NCBI GenBank assembly: GCA_030411725.1
Contig: MU839843.1
Span: 372,001-436,000, forward strand
Origin: Echria macrotheca
Taxonomy: Eukaryota > Ascomycota > Sordariomycetes > Sordariales > Schizotheciaceae
Length of the DNA: 64,000 nucleotides
Direction: 5' to 3'
The notes beneath the pieces were generated by a model. The model saw only the letters and a program-made list of their open reading frames with translations, ran no database searches and was not told where the DNA came from. Of the stretch, positions 11,393 through 22,631 are shown piece by piece (position 1 is the first letter of the stretch; each line of letters opens with the position of its first letter). Made by a program: the position numbers and the translations under genes.

Positions 11393-12424
11393 CATCGGGG
11401 GCTCGGAACACAAAAGACAAATGGAAGCTGCAGGCTTCTCCGTCGGCCATGCGCCGCGCCTGATGCGTCAGAGGCAGGTCAAAATGAATGGCTAGGCCTG
11501 TGAATGGCTAATTGAATGGGTCCCGCTGGAAACTTCCAATACGTTGTAGGGCTTGCACCGAGTTGCGTACCTGGGTGCTTTTATGAAGAAAACCGAGACT
11601 GATGGAGGGATGGAATCGACCTTGATTTGTCTTTAGCTGGTGAGTGGTCTTGCGCTGCATGTAGCACTGATATCTCATCGGAGCCAAGGCAGTGGCAGGG
11701 GCGGGGGAAGCCCTCGGAGGCTCGTGGCTGCAAGGCGGTTTGAGGGGTAACTGGCGTGTAGATGGCGGGCAAAGAGCGGTTCCGAATTGGGAAGGCGCCC
11801 CTCTCAATGAGCGGTCTCTGCATCGAAATTGTTAAGCTAATGTTAGCACCCTTCGTCGTTTATCATACCTTACAGTAAACGACCGTTTTGCACGCTGCAA
11901 CGCACTTGGCGTAACAATAACGCAAAACGCATTGGGGAAATTTAATAGGTACATAATTCTTGGGAATGCTTACAGTCGAGTGTGCAAGGTTTTTTCTTCT
12001 TCTTTAATTGCGTTGTTGTTTTGGGGGAGGTTTGGGGTTTTGCCTGCAACTGTATGGGTATCTTGCACTATCTCAGGTTTTGTGGCGCGCCGGCCTCGCC
12101 GGCCGCGCCAGGAACGGCGATATCAGTCTCCGAGGCGGCTCACCAATGGTAATCGTGAATGCTGCTTCCGACATAATTTCTGTGCGGTCTCCTACATCGA
12201 CTTTCTTCCGTGCTGCCTTCGATACATATAAGTCGACATGATTTCCTTTCCAGTCCCCTTCCTTCCTCTTCTTCCCATGCTCACAAGGTTCTGCCCATCC
12301 ATTCTTAGCAGTGGAGGACCGGCTGTTCCCTGTTCCAGTGCTTTGTACCCTGCCACCACTTTCCTCCCAGCTTTCAACTGCTTTGCTGATTCGGTTCCTC
12401 CCTTCATCGGCCACCACACACATC
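11393..12424. other. Gene-free interval
   Basis: About 1.03 kb between two same-strand genes. A T-rich tract lies at about 11990-12050. No coding segment with plausible splice sites or recognisable residues was seen. Confidence 0.5.
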
Positions 12425-12967
12425 ATGTCGTCCCAAACCACCCCCAACATGGACACTGGCACGATCCAGTCGATTTCTTCGGTCTCTAGCTCCTCCACGT
12501 ACGTCTGGCTCGTTCCTTTTCTCTGTTTGCCCACCCGAGTGCCCTAATTTACCTACCCCCTTTCTTCGCCACCTCTCTCGCCCCTTTTCTTCTCCCAACC
12601 TTATCACTCCCCTTTTCATCGTGAGAGTGATCCTTGTCCATCTCACACATGGAAACGAGGCCCATCTCATCCTCTCATCGACAATTGCTTCCCTCTCCCC
12701 TCAGCTAGTCATTTGGGCACCTGTTAACGTCTGCTTCTTCCACTCAACAGCGCGCCTACCGGCGCTCCCAAGCGAACCAAACCCTGCCCCTTCCGCCTCG
12801 CCTGGACCGAAGAATACATGCCCGACAACATCCTTGCTCGCGTCCAGTTCCCACGTACGAGAAGGGTTCACGCTCATTCGACTCGTGTCGCGAGAAACGA
12901 GGACTTGCATCAAGAGGTTGACACTTTGGTGGAGAAGATTACACAGGGTACCGGGAATGGGGCTTAA
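12425..12967 (+). CDS. Small two-exon protein of unknown function (96 aa)
   Basis: Exon 1 (12425-12498) starts at ATGTCGTCC and encodes a Ser/Thr-rich start, then a GTACGT donor. The 252-nt intron (12499-12750) is pyrimidine-rich and ends CTCAACAG. Exon 2 (12751-12967) joins in frame and ends at TAA. The product is basic in the middle (K-R-T-K-P-C-P-F-R-L-A-W-T-E-E-Y), with one cysteine, and ends in an acidic amphipathic stretch (E-D-L-H-Q-E-V-D-T-L-V-E-K-I). No signal peptide or membrane segment is visible. I do not recognise the family. Support comes from clean splice sites, frame continuity and a balanced composition in exon 2. The intron is longer than others in the window, so an extra exon inside it cannot be excluded. 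Confidence 0.5.
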
Positions 12968-15594
12968 ATAAAATGAGGACGACGTGTCATGGGCGGGTGA
13001 AGAACTACGTAGCTCATGATGTCCAGACTTCTTGGTTATAGTCACGCTCTAGAATATAACTTCATCTTGATGGACATGATTAGCAATAGAGACCACTTGC
13101 TACATCAAGGAAATCCCGTGGAAGAAGTCAACACCTGGATGAGCCGGTTGCAGACCTAATCACTTACCCGCCACGAAGTTGACAGGGTACACTTAACATA
13201 TGCTTGACTGTGACCTGAGACACCACTAGCCCACAGCCACACTCACAACCGGTTCGATGAACTCGTCCTCGTCGGATTGCCCACCTGCAATGATCAGAGG
13301 CCGGATAAAAGGAAAAGAAAGCTACGACGCTCGTGCTTGTCGAGAAATGCACACTGTCTACAACGACCATCCATGTCCGTGTTTGAACCAAAATTGCGGC
13401 ATGGACAGCATCCGTCGACACTTGTGTTTCTCACCGGAAAAGGCCCAAAGCTGCTGAAATAGGTCACTGTGCAACCTGGGGAGACCGCATGGCAGGGGGA
13501 ATACTGCGGATGCCGCTAATTGGCCCAACCCAGCTGACGTTTCTGCACATTATTCGTCTGATGGTGACCGGCTTTGCATCACCACTGGTCGGCACAGGAA
13601 GAAGGGACGAAGCGAGGCATGCAGGTTGCAGGCGTATAGTGCATGCATGTGTCGATGCAGTCTGTCCATCAGTCTTTCGGCCGTCTCTGACAGCACACTA
13701 ACAAAATTTTGCTTGCTCTGTCAGCCATGTAAGGATACACACATCCCGATTGAGATACAAGATACCCTCATACTCAAAATACCCCCCACATCACTCCGCT
13801 CAAAATGCAGGGCTCCGGAATACTGTGGGTGCCAACACAACGTTCACACTGGGAAGTAAAGTGGTGTGAAAAGCAACCCCCCGCCTTGTTGATACGGAGA
13901 CGCCCTGTGTGGCTCAACAGTACGCTTGGGGGTAACCAACGGGCTCAAGAGGCTGTGAACAAGAAAAGCCATTTAAGTCATACGATTTATATCGACTCTT
14001 ATGTTCAAGAAAATAGTATCTGTCGACGCATTGATTGGTATGCGTACAATTGCCCTGTCGCTGAGTACCGCAGCCATGCCCCTAATTAACTACTTGCTCT
14101 TGGAAGGTTTTTCAGTACAATTGCAAGATACATCTTGTAGAGAGGGAGAGAGGTAGTCAAGCGAGGGATACTGCTTTTTGCCAAAGGAGCTAGCACTAGA
14201 AAGGGAGAGGTTGTTAGGGGAGGTGTCGCCGTATCAAAACCGGGACTGCTCTGCCCCCTGCCAGGTCCCATTGACTTGTCGATTACACCAAGGTACATGT
14301 CTGTCAGATTCCCACAACGTTTTGGGGTAGCTCCCGAGGACGCCGTTCGCGCCCGCCCGGCCTTTCGGGATCCCTTTGCTGGTGTGGCTGGTGAGTCACC
14401 TGCAACCGAACTGGCCACCGTTTCGTGGGGCACCGAATCAACGCGCAGGGTTGTCCGACCCCGCCTTGGCAGTTGCTCGATCTTGGCTTTTGGTGGTGTG
14501 GCTCCGGTGATGAGCGGGTGCATATGTATTTTGGCTGGTACCAACTCATCTCTGGGGGCATGATGTGAAGTATCGGAAGGCGGTTGTACAGACCCCCTCG
14601 CAAAAACTATTCGAGCCGGGGGCCCTCGCCTGTGGGTAATGAACTTTCGCGCTTACTTGGGTGAACAACCGGAGATACTGAAGCCGTTCCGTGCGGATGT
14701 GCACAAGTATTAGTTTGAGCTTTTGCTGGTTTGCCGGAATCAAATACCAAACAGGGGGTTTGTTTACTTCAGGGGCTGGTTAAGTGGGGCTCGAGACCGG
14801 ATATTAGCCATAATTGATAAGGCACGGGAATTGGATTCGACTGTTTTCGGGAGACCGACCCGCTATGCAACAGAATGAATAAATGTAGCCTGAAGGGCAC
14901 AAATCAGCTATCTTGGTGGTGTGTGAGATGGAGGAGGAAAGGCTGGGATGGAAATATGCCTGTGGGGCACATTCCCCCAAACAACAACTGACTCTGAGCG
15001 GTCCGGGCCTGTATTCTTATTTGTGTCTGCTACGCAACGCGACACTCTGAGAGCATTCCCCGCTTGTCCAAACGATGGTGGTCAATTCGGTCTTCAATGA
15101 AACAATCATCAGTTTCACGGTTCGGCGCAACCTTTTGGTCTGCCGGTACTCTAACACCAACGCTTCGGCAACTTGCCCGAGTGTAGCTTGAAGTAATGCC
15201 AGGAAGCGCCCCGAAGCGATAGCGTAAGGCCGCGCTAAGGCGCCGAACGAAACAGAAGCGCGCTTTGTTTGTCATACTTTCCGTGATTGGAGGGGAGAAT
15301 GCAGCTGAGATGCAGACCCCGCACCCTGGGCCTGGTATCAACGAATCGACATGTCTTATTCTCCCATGTCGTGCAACTGGGCGTCGAGGACAGGAGTGGC
15401 AGCCTAACACTTGCGCACTTTTTCGGCTTTAAAAGCCTGCTAATGCCCCAGTTTCGTTTACGGTTTGTCTCCAAAGCAGCCACCGCGGTCTTGCTTCATT
15501 CCTTCCACCCGGCAACAGGGCCCTTGGCAAGTTTCCAGCGGAAGGCTGGCAGTTGCCATTCTCGCGAAAATACCTAAAATACGGAACCTATACC
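12968..15594. other. Gene-free interval (2.6 kb)
   Basis: Many short overlapping open frames on both strands, none with recognisable domains or a credible exon chain. The longest (14086-14544, minus) is Pro/Thr/Arg-rich and mirrors a frame on the other strand, typical of chance. It may hold decayed repeats, but I see no intact ends. Confidence 0.45.
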
Positions 15595-16405
15595 ATGGCC
15601 TCGACAGTCAACACCACCGATGCGGCTGGCTGCGTCTCTTTGGACTGCAGCGACAGTGCCCTCTCCGTCACCGGTAATGTAATCGGAATCTTGACTTTTG
15701 CTCTTGCCGCTATCGCTTCTCTGGGACTCTATATCCGGACGATACGTGACTCAGAGGGAGAGTTACGAGAGGCGCGAATGCAGTTTCGCAAACGCTTGGA
15801 CGACCTTCGACGCCTGATAGAAAGAGTAAATACTCACTTCAGCGAGTCCAATGGAATGGACATCCCGCTGATTGGAGAAGCCATGGGTCGGCTCATCCAA
15901 TTGGTTAACCGTGCAACAAAGGTTCTCCATGAAATTGACGGAAAGATACAGGGAGGATGGGTATTGGACGAATTAGGGCGGTCGTCGACCATGGTCGAGA
16001 CTTTCCGTGGCCGGGCGCGGTTTATCATTTAGAAGGATGAGATTGATGGCTTGTTTCGCGAAGTCGATGGCGCGTTTCGAGATCTGAAAGACGCGGCTAC
16101 AGAGATGTTTGACCAGTGCGTTTACGACCCCTTTACGGCTAACAAGAGTGTAGCCCTTGCATTCAATAGGTACTGACCATTTCCGCGCTAGAGTTGCTTC
16201 ATCGAAGACAGAGATGCTCCACGCGGAACAGATGGATTTGCAGACTCAAACTCAAACGGCACTTAAACACATGCTTGAATCCTTATTAATTCGGTTAGGT
16301 CAGGCAGCGGAAGCTTCGGAGAATACAGAGAAGCGGGTACTTGAGGCACTCGGCCTGATGGATGGACGAATCCAGGCGTTAGAAGATCGTATCTCGAGGT
16401 TGTAA
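15595..16405 (+). pseudogene. Membrane-anchored coiled-coil protein interrupted by an in-frame TAG
   Basis: Starting at the ATG at 15595 (ACCATGGCC), the frame encodes a short polar N-terminus with two cysteines and one membrane helix (about residues 23-47). A long helical, Arg/Glu-rich region follows. At 16030-16032 a TAG stops the frame after F-I-I, yet the same frame continues convincingly (K-D-E-I-D-G-L-F-R-E-V-D-G-A-F). It then passes through an intron 16116-16191 (GTGCGT..GCTAG) to an exon 16192-16405 that ends in a heptad-like helix and TAA. Read across, the whole would be 244 residues plus the stop. Two explanations remain: a nonsense mutation (CAG to TAG is the usual product of repeat-induced point mutation), or an extra 72-nt in-frame intron 15961-16032 (GTATTG..ATTTAG). 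The lost stretch looks coding, so I favour nonsense. Family not recognised. Confidence 0.55.
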
Positions 16406-17768
16406 TGTGTGATAGTTCGTACAATCAAATCCCTCATCCTGGATGCTGCTGGAGATTACATAGAATGAACGGAATAGAGGAATCAATGCAGTTCCAGAAA
16501 ACCTACCCTCGCCTGAACCCCTTTACTCATACTCCCACCCTCCACAACATACCCACCGATGCCGTCCCAAAAGTCCACGAAATGGTACACGAGCTGAGCG
16601 AGGCTCTCCCGCCTGTGCCATACCCGAGTAGGTAGATGGGCTCGTCGCCAAACTCGTGCGGCAGCTGCACCGTGCCGACAAGGGCAGCGTGGAACGGGTA
16701 GTCCGGCGGAATCCCGACGACTATGTCAATCATTTGGTCCAGCAAAGGTCAAGAAAACAGTCTACCTGCTTTACAAACTAGCTTGTCGGGCACTCTCTCC
16801 GATTAAATCGGCCATGGTCGCCGCGGCTATGGTGCAGCTGCCGATGCTTTCTCTAGCCGCCCTGAGCGGGCCCCAGTGAGACATGAAGATGTGATGTACC
16901 TACTTGTTTGAGCCTAGGTAGATAGAATAGGGTAGCAACCATATGGATACTCGGGTTTGTTCACTGTTGCTGGACTCGAGGCCCACAAGGGGGTACAGTA
17001 GCCGACTGCTATATAGCCGTCTCCACTTCTAACTACACCACCGCAATGACCGCATCACTTCTAAATCCAGACGACATGTCATCAGGACTCTGATGCTGTT
17101 AGATGAGATGACAGAGTCTCGTTGGACAGAAAGATCCTCCAATGACCGTACCTTACCCGAGATCAAGGATTCGTTTCAGCCAGGGCGATCGCCAAGATTC
17201 CTCCCGATCGGGACAAGACGGAACAGAAAGCTTGTGTCGGCAAGTTCCGACAGTGAACTGCCATTTGTCCCCTGCTCATCTTCTGCTCCTCACAACCTCA
17301 TTGGCCCCATCGCCCATCTGACTTCTCTGTTTGGTTGTGCAGCCGCTGAACTCTAAGGTCAAAACTGCTTCCTGTTGGAATAGAAAACCAGCCTGTTGTG
17401 AGGAGCAGAAAAGATAAGGGGTCAAACTTCATGATACGCCCCGAAAAAGAAACGTTATCAGAGCCCCATCATGCAAACCGGAGAAGCCTCTCCGGGATTG
17501 ATTCCGCACGGATGCCGAAAGGAAATTGGCACGGCCCCGGAACCCGGACGCGGCGCGCCTTGAGCAATAAGCGCCCTTGTTGAGCGCGCCACCTACGAAA
17601 TGGGAAAATGAGAGATTGGCGATCCCTGATAACATGGAATTCTTTCGCGTTCCCCACGCTTTTCCTGCCGCCAACACAAAAAGGGAGGGCGCGCCAAATC
17701 TCTTGGCCATTTCTTGTGTCTCCGTGCTCCGCGCCGTGTAAGCCGCAACAACAGCCAAGAAATCGACG
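16406..17768. other. Gene-free interval
   Basis: About 1.36 kb. A minus-strand frame at 16527-16745 has a protein-like stretch (P-D-Y-P-F-H-A-A-L-V-G and G-D-E-P-I-Y-L-L-G-Y-G) that could be a gene remnant, but no ends or partner exons were found. The rest shows nothing. Confidence 0.4.
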
Positions 17769-18566
17769 ATGTTAGGACTCGTTGTCTTGGGCCTCGTCGC
17801 CCTCAATCCCTGGACTCCAGCCCTCGCCGGGACACCGCCCGATCCGCTCGCCGGCAAGAGCGACCGCTGTCGCGCCGCCCACAGCGCGCTGAGCGACATC
17901 AAGCTGCTGGGTCCCTCGGCGACCGAGTTCTGCAGCTCCTTTCTCAGCATCCCGGGGACGGTGACGGATGTCGTGACTTTGGCGCCTCCAGTGTGCGTTT
18001 TTCTTACTCCCCATTGGAATGTTTCGGCTGCTGACATGCTCTTGGCGCGTCCCTCAGGAGCCTCATCACCAACACCCTGACCGTCACGATCAGCGACCCC
18101 GGATGCACAAGCACGGCGAGTTCGAGCTCGACAAGCCCCACCAGTCCCCCCATCGATGTCAGCAGCGTGCCGGCTAAGCGGGATGTAATGGCCGGGATGG
18201 CCATGAGAGGCTTGGCCGTCCTCCCTACAGGCGTGTTGGCCTACCCGACCGACGCCCTCTCGTCGGCGTGCAAGCGTCTGAGCCTCTTGCCGACCGTCAC
18301 AACCACCATCACCGACGTTGGCCTTCCACAGGTGAGTTGCCGCTCTTGGCCTCCTTCGACTCCTTGGGACGGTGGCTAATCCCTTGCAGACATCGACAAT
18401 CCAGGCGACGTCGACTGTGACGGTCTGTGTTGGCGCCGCTTGTTTAGCCGACGGTTCCGTCTGCCTCGCTGGAGATGCATCAGCCTGCTGCAGCGGCAAC
18501 TGCAATTGTGCTTCCGGTGATCCAAGCTCCTGTGTGTGCGGCGAGCCGCCGATACTTACCGACTAG
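17769..18566 (+). CDS. Small secreted cysteine-rich protein, effector-like
   Basis: Predicted 224-residue secreted protein. Exon 1 is 17769-17992, intron 17993-18057 (65 nt), exon 2 18058-18331, intron 18332-18389 (58 nt, GTGAGT..TTGCAG) and exon 3 18390-18566; all junctions keep the frame. The first about 20 residues (M-L-G-L-V-V-L-G-L-V-A-L then A-L-A-G) form a signal peptide. The middle is Ser/Thr/Pro-rich, suited to O-glycosylation. The last exon encodes a compact cysteine module with ten cysteines in about 45 residues, including a C-C pair and C-N-C, implying a disulfide-knotted C-terminus. There is no membrane anchor or catalytic motif. A 358-residue open frame on the opposite strand (17429-18505) is judged a shadow. 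Family not recognised; role as effector, antimicrobial or wall protein is speculative. Confidence 0.7.
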
Positions 18567-19778
18567 AAGAGACTACCTAGAAGCAGCAAGACACATCTGA
18601 CAACGATCTTGTGAGGCCCGTCCTGAACCTGTGGGCTTGACGTGAATTCGTAGAGATGGTGCCGGATGCCCGCATGACCGCTCCGTGAACGCGATCAAAC
18701 GTCCAACTAGTTGATGTAGATGGTGTCGATCCAGGATAAGACTTACAGGTCCTCAACTTCTCCAGGAGTCCAGGTCAGTTTACCGTCTCAAATTGGTCGA
18801 CAGATGCAGGGCGTTGCTGCCTGGAAAGTCACCGAGAAAACAGGCCAGTCCAGCAAATCAGCGTCGTGCTTTCTCCAGCCTTGAACTCTGCCGCCGGCAG
18901 TCGTGGTGAATCGCTCCTGCTGGCCAACCAAATCATCTGATGCCCGCATACCGCATACTCTCGCGAATAAGGGTTTACTCCACTTCTCCGGCCCTTACCT
19001 GCTAGAGCCAATAACACCAGGCACTGGAAGCCTCTGAGCAGGCCAAGCACGCTTCACAATCTCGCATCATCAATCCAGCCAACCACTTCAGTTGCCGTTG
19101 TAGGGCTCCCCAGCGCTCCCCCAGCGCTCCCGTCGTTAGCTTAAAGCCTTTTGCCAGCTCCCTGGAGCGCTGGAAACGATTTAAGTGGACTGAAAAGCGG
19201 GTTTCCTTGGGTGGCCTGCTCAGAGGCTTCCAGCGCCTGGTGTTATTGGCTCTAGCAGGTAAGGGCCAGAAAAGTGGAGTAAACCCTTATTCGCGAGAGT
19301 ATGCGGTATGCGCGTCGTCCGATTCTTTGCAGTTCTATCTTATCTCTTGGCTCCCTCACAGAAATCAAGTCGGTTCTTAGTGGCCTGGAGAACCACACCA
19401 AGTTTCAGCTTTCACCCGTGTGCCACCTCCCAGAGCCTTGCCCGCATACGCCACCGATGCCCAACCATATTTCAGCGATCATGCTTGGCTGCGAGGCTCC
19501 GACTTGGTCCAATGAGAGCAGGAACAAATGCACGAGTGTGTGAAAGAACGGCACTGGACATGGCGAAGGGTCAGTCGCAGGGTCCTTGGACGAATCACTC
19601 ACCGCCTCACCGACGAGACACAGCCAGCTCGTGCCCAAGGACGAAGTCGGCCTGAGGAACCGACCCCCAATGCAGCCCTGCAGCGAGACATGCCAGGGCG
19701 GGAGTCCCATAATAAAGCATACCCCGCTCCTGCCAGAGTTTATTTCGACTTCGTGCTGTTCGCCATGTGTCGCTCGAC
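18567..19778. other. Gene-free interval containing an inverted repeat
   Basis: About 1.2 kb with no supported gene. The only structure is the inverted repeat described at 18945-19312. Confidence 0.55.
18945..19312. repeat. Inverted repeat, 101-bp arms around a 166-bp loop (foldback/MITE-like)
   Basis: The left arm (18945-19045) and right arm (19212-19312) are reverse complements over 101 positions with only three mismatches, all transitions. The loop (19046-19211) holds two direct copies of CCAGCGCTCC (19110-19119 and 19121-19130) and the reverse complement GGAGCGCTGG (19164-19173), making a nested hairpin. No reading frame crosses it and no clear target-site duplication flanks it. It fits a non-autonomous foldback element or a recent inverted duplication. 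Confidence 0.85.
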
Positions 19779-22273
19779 ATGGACCCCCTCTCGACGGCCG
19801 CATCGATCATCGCCATTGCCGACACCACGCTCACTGTCGGCCGCGAGATCCTAAACATCATTTCCCAATATCGACACGCCCACGAGTCGCTCGCCGAGCT
19901 GTGCGACGAGCTGCACGTATTAAATCGTATCGTCAACAACGTCAAATTCCTCTGCGCTTCACGACCTAGGCAACTAGCTAGCATTTCGTCGAACGCGGTT
20001 CAGGATGTCGAGGCCTGCCTGAAGCAGTTTGTCTGCCACTTGAATCGGCTAGCGCTCATCGTCCAAGAGCTGCTTCGCGGTGGCCGCTCAAGCAAATTTG
20101 ACCGCATCTCCCTGACGGCAAAGCTTTACAAGAAGAAAAAGCACATAAAGGACATCAGGTTGCGACTCAAGAGTGAACAGGGGAACATAGCCTTATACAT
20201 CAGTCTGCTCACACTAGCAGGGTATGTTCACGAGCATTGGATTCATACGAGTTTGGTCACTTACCATCTCAGCGTCGATTTGATTACCCCATCAGGACCA
20301 TCACCGTTGCCAGAACCCACCGGACCCGTCACCCTTATCGACGGGATTTCTACCCATGATGCCGCCCTTTTTGCCCAGGGGTATTTCCCCTACATAATGT
20401 TGACGCTTTGCGGCGTTCCACCAGCTTCCCGCGACGGCTACCTCTGGCTCGGCACGCAGCTCAACGAGTTGGCCAAGGATGCTGACTCGATGTCGACACG
20501 ATACTCGGCTTCACACCAACCAAGGGGCCTCATCGCGCAGCCCCAACCAGCCTGCTCTCCGTCCTCCAACGTTGTGTCGACGTCCGAGACTTTTACGAGC
20601 TCGGTGGCTTTGAGCAACGAACCCGGCGTGATCCAAAACACGACGCTCAGCACATCCAAGCTTTCTTCCGGCGAGCTGATGATACTCATCCAGGATCGGG
20701 AACAAAAGACCGACGACGGCCGCAAGTCGAAAGAGATAACGAGACGAGGCCGCCTGGCATTCCTCCCCAGCGCAGATCAAGTATCGCCCGGTGTTATTGC
20801 CGACTTTGCAGAGGGCCCTGCACTCAGAGTTTCTCGCTCTCTGAGGTCATTTAGGGTTCATCCAAGTACCTCGCCGGTCTTCGAGTGCCTCATCTCGCGC
20901 AATGTCGCCAAGGTGGACGAGATGATTCGAGCCGGTCTCGTGTTGCCCAACGACAGAGACGCGGCGGGGAACTCTCTCTTGCATGTAAGTTGCCACACAA
21001 CTATGCGAGCTTGGACCAGTAGCTAACTGCACCAAAAGTACGCTGCTTCAGCTGCATATAGCGTGGATATGTGTACGCTACTGCTGGACAGGGGAGCCGA
21101 CCCGCGGAACTGCAACCTGTATGTTTCTGACTACACTTCGCAGAACTCCTGACTGACTGTCCTAGATACGGAGACGACCTGGTTTCTCTCATGGTTAGCA
21201 AGCTGCCACGCGACGCGGATTCCATCCCGGAAAAGGACAGGGCATTGATTCGACGGCTGCTATCTGAGTGTCGGTCTGAGGTTTCCAGTACGCGCCAGTA
21301 CAGGAAAAAAGGGGCTGCCCACCTCGCCCCCGCCAGTGTCCTGCACTGTCTCTTCTCCCGAGATAACGCGCACGTCCGTGTGTCCAAGCTGCTGGGGGAC
21401 ATAATCCGGGATGGATTCGACATCGAATCGACCGACCTCCACGGAAACACGCCCCTCCTGCTTGCCGTGTACTACTGTCCTCCGCCCGAGCTCTTCCAGG
21501 TTGTCGACATCCTGATCGAGCACGGCGCCAAGGTTCGGGCGACTAACAACTTTGGCGAGGATGCGCTCCATTTCATGGTGAGGAGGCTGAGCAACTGCAA
21601 CAACTTCGCCATGGGGCCATCGATGGCCGACGAGTACGTCAAGCTGCTGTGCAGGCTGATGGAGAAGGGATGCGATCCTACGCGGGGCAACATGTACGGG
21701 TTCACGGCGGTCGACGCGGCCATGTCGCCGACAGCGTGGCCGCTGTTCTGCCGCGCGCTGAAGGACAGCGATATGGACCCGGAATGGGTGATCAGACGGG
21801 CATGCGACGCCAAGGTGCCGCCCCCGACGGACGAGGAGATGGACGAGATGTACACGCGGGCACAGAGCAAGCGCGCGTCGTTGGTGGGATACCAGCTCCA
21901 GACGCGACCACCGGGCAGCGACGCATACCTGACCAACAAGCCGTGCTGTCTGTGCGGGGCGTACCTGGATATGGGCGAGCGGTCGGAGCCGTTTGACGAG
22001 TTCCACTCAGTCGTCGAGGACGAGTTCGGCTTCGGGATCCACATGACGTGGTATATGCACTGCAAGGGTGGACACGAGTGTCTGCACATCTACATGGAGG
22101 ATAGCTGTCACTCGTTGGACTATCGGGTGGACTTGATGCCCGAGGTCGAGCTGAAGAGGCGGAGTCTGCGGAGGCGGGTGGCCTTGTTGCTGTGGGAGAG
22201 GGGGCAGCTGAGTACGCCTGCCGAGGCGCAGGAATGGGTAACCGGTACGCCCGAGGTGGTTTTCACTACTTGA
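19779..22273 (+). CDS. Helo-like N-terminal domain / ankyrin-repeat protein
   Basis: Predicted 780-residue cytosolic protein. The N-terminus (M-D-P-L-S-T-A-A-S-I-I-A-I-A-D) is typical of the fungal Helo-like N-terminal domain (PF17111-type) that heads many incompatibility proteins. A basic Lys-rich helix and a Ser-rich linker follow. Ankyrin-like units begin near residue 365 (V-F-E-C-L-I-S-R-N-V-A-K-V-D-E-M-I) and include L-L-L-D-R-G-A-D-P and D-L-H-G-N-T-P-L-L-L-A-V; later units are degenerate. Near the C-terminus a C-C-L-C-G / C-K-G-G-H-E-C pattern may bind metal. Exons are 19779-20221, 20273-20984, 21039-21118 and 21166-22273; introns are 51, 54 and 47 nt. The first intron is a multiple of three and has no stop, so a retained form would add 17 residues. 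Possibly a self/non-self receptor; not proven. Confidence 0.8.
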
Positions 22274-22631
22274 GCGGTTCTCTATCGACGAGCTGGGCGA
22301 TGAGTACCTAGATATATGGGGTGATAAGAACATCTATGGATCAGTTCCTTGCACCACCGAAACGACGTGAAGCCAAGACCACCCGCATCTTGCGTCAAAG
22401 GTCGTCCTGCCGCCCATGAGACACTGTGCTCGCGTAGCATAATCAGAAGAGGTGAGTCCGGTATTCTATATGAGATTTGCTAGACCTGCCTACATATATA
22501 CCTAGGTCGAGAGGTACCTATACAACAAACCACCAAACACCACAACGCTCACAACACCATAGCGCAAGAGACCCGGAGAACTACCATCCAAAAGAACCTC
22601 CGTCAAAAATATATGACAAAAAAAAGCACCT
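22274..22631. other. Convergent intergenic interval
   Basis: 358 bp between the tail ends of the ankyrin gene (plus) and the LysM gene (minus). It contains TATATACCTAGGT near 22493 and A/C-rich sequence, probably the LysM 3' untranslated region. Nothing else seen. Confidence 0.5.

Noticed and set aside
16527..16745. 72-residue minus frame with a protein-like stretch
   Set aside because: Too short, with no ends or neighbouring exons; kept only as a possible relic.
17429..18505. 358-residue open frame on the minus strand
   Set aside because: It is antisense to the secreted cysteine-rich gene, has no domain and is Arg/Ala-rich as expected of a GC-driven shadow.
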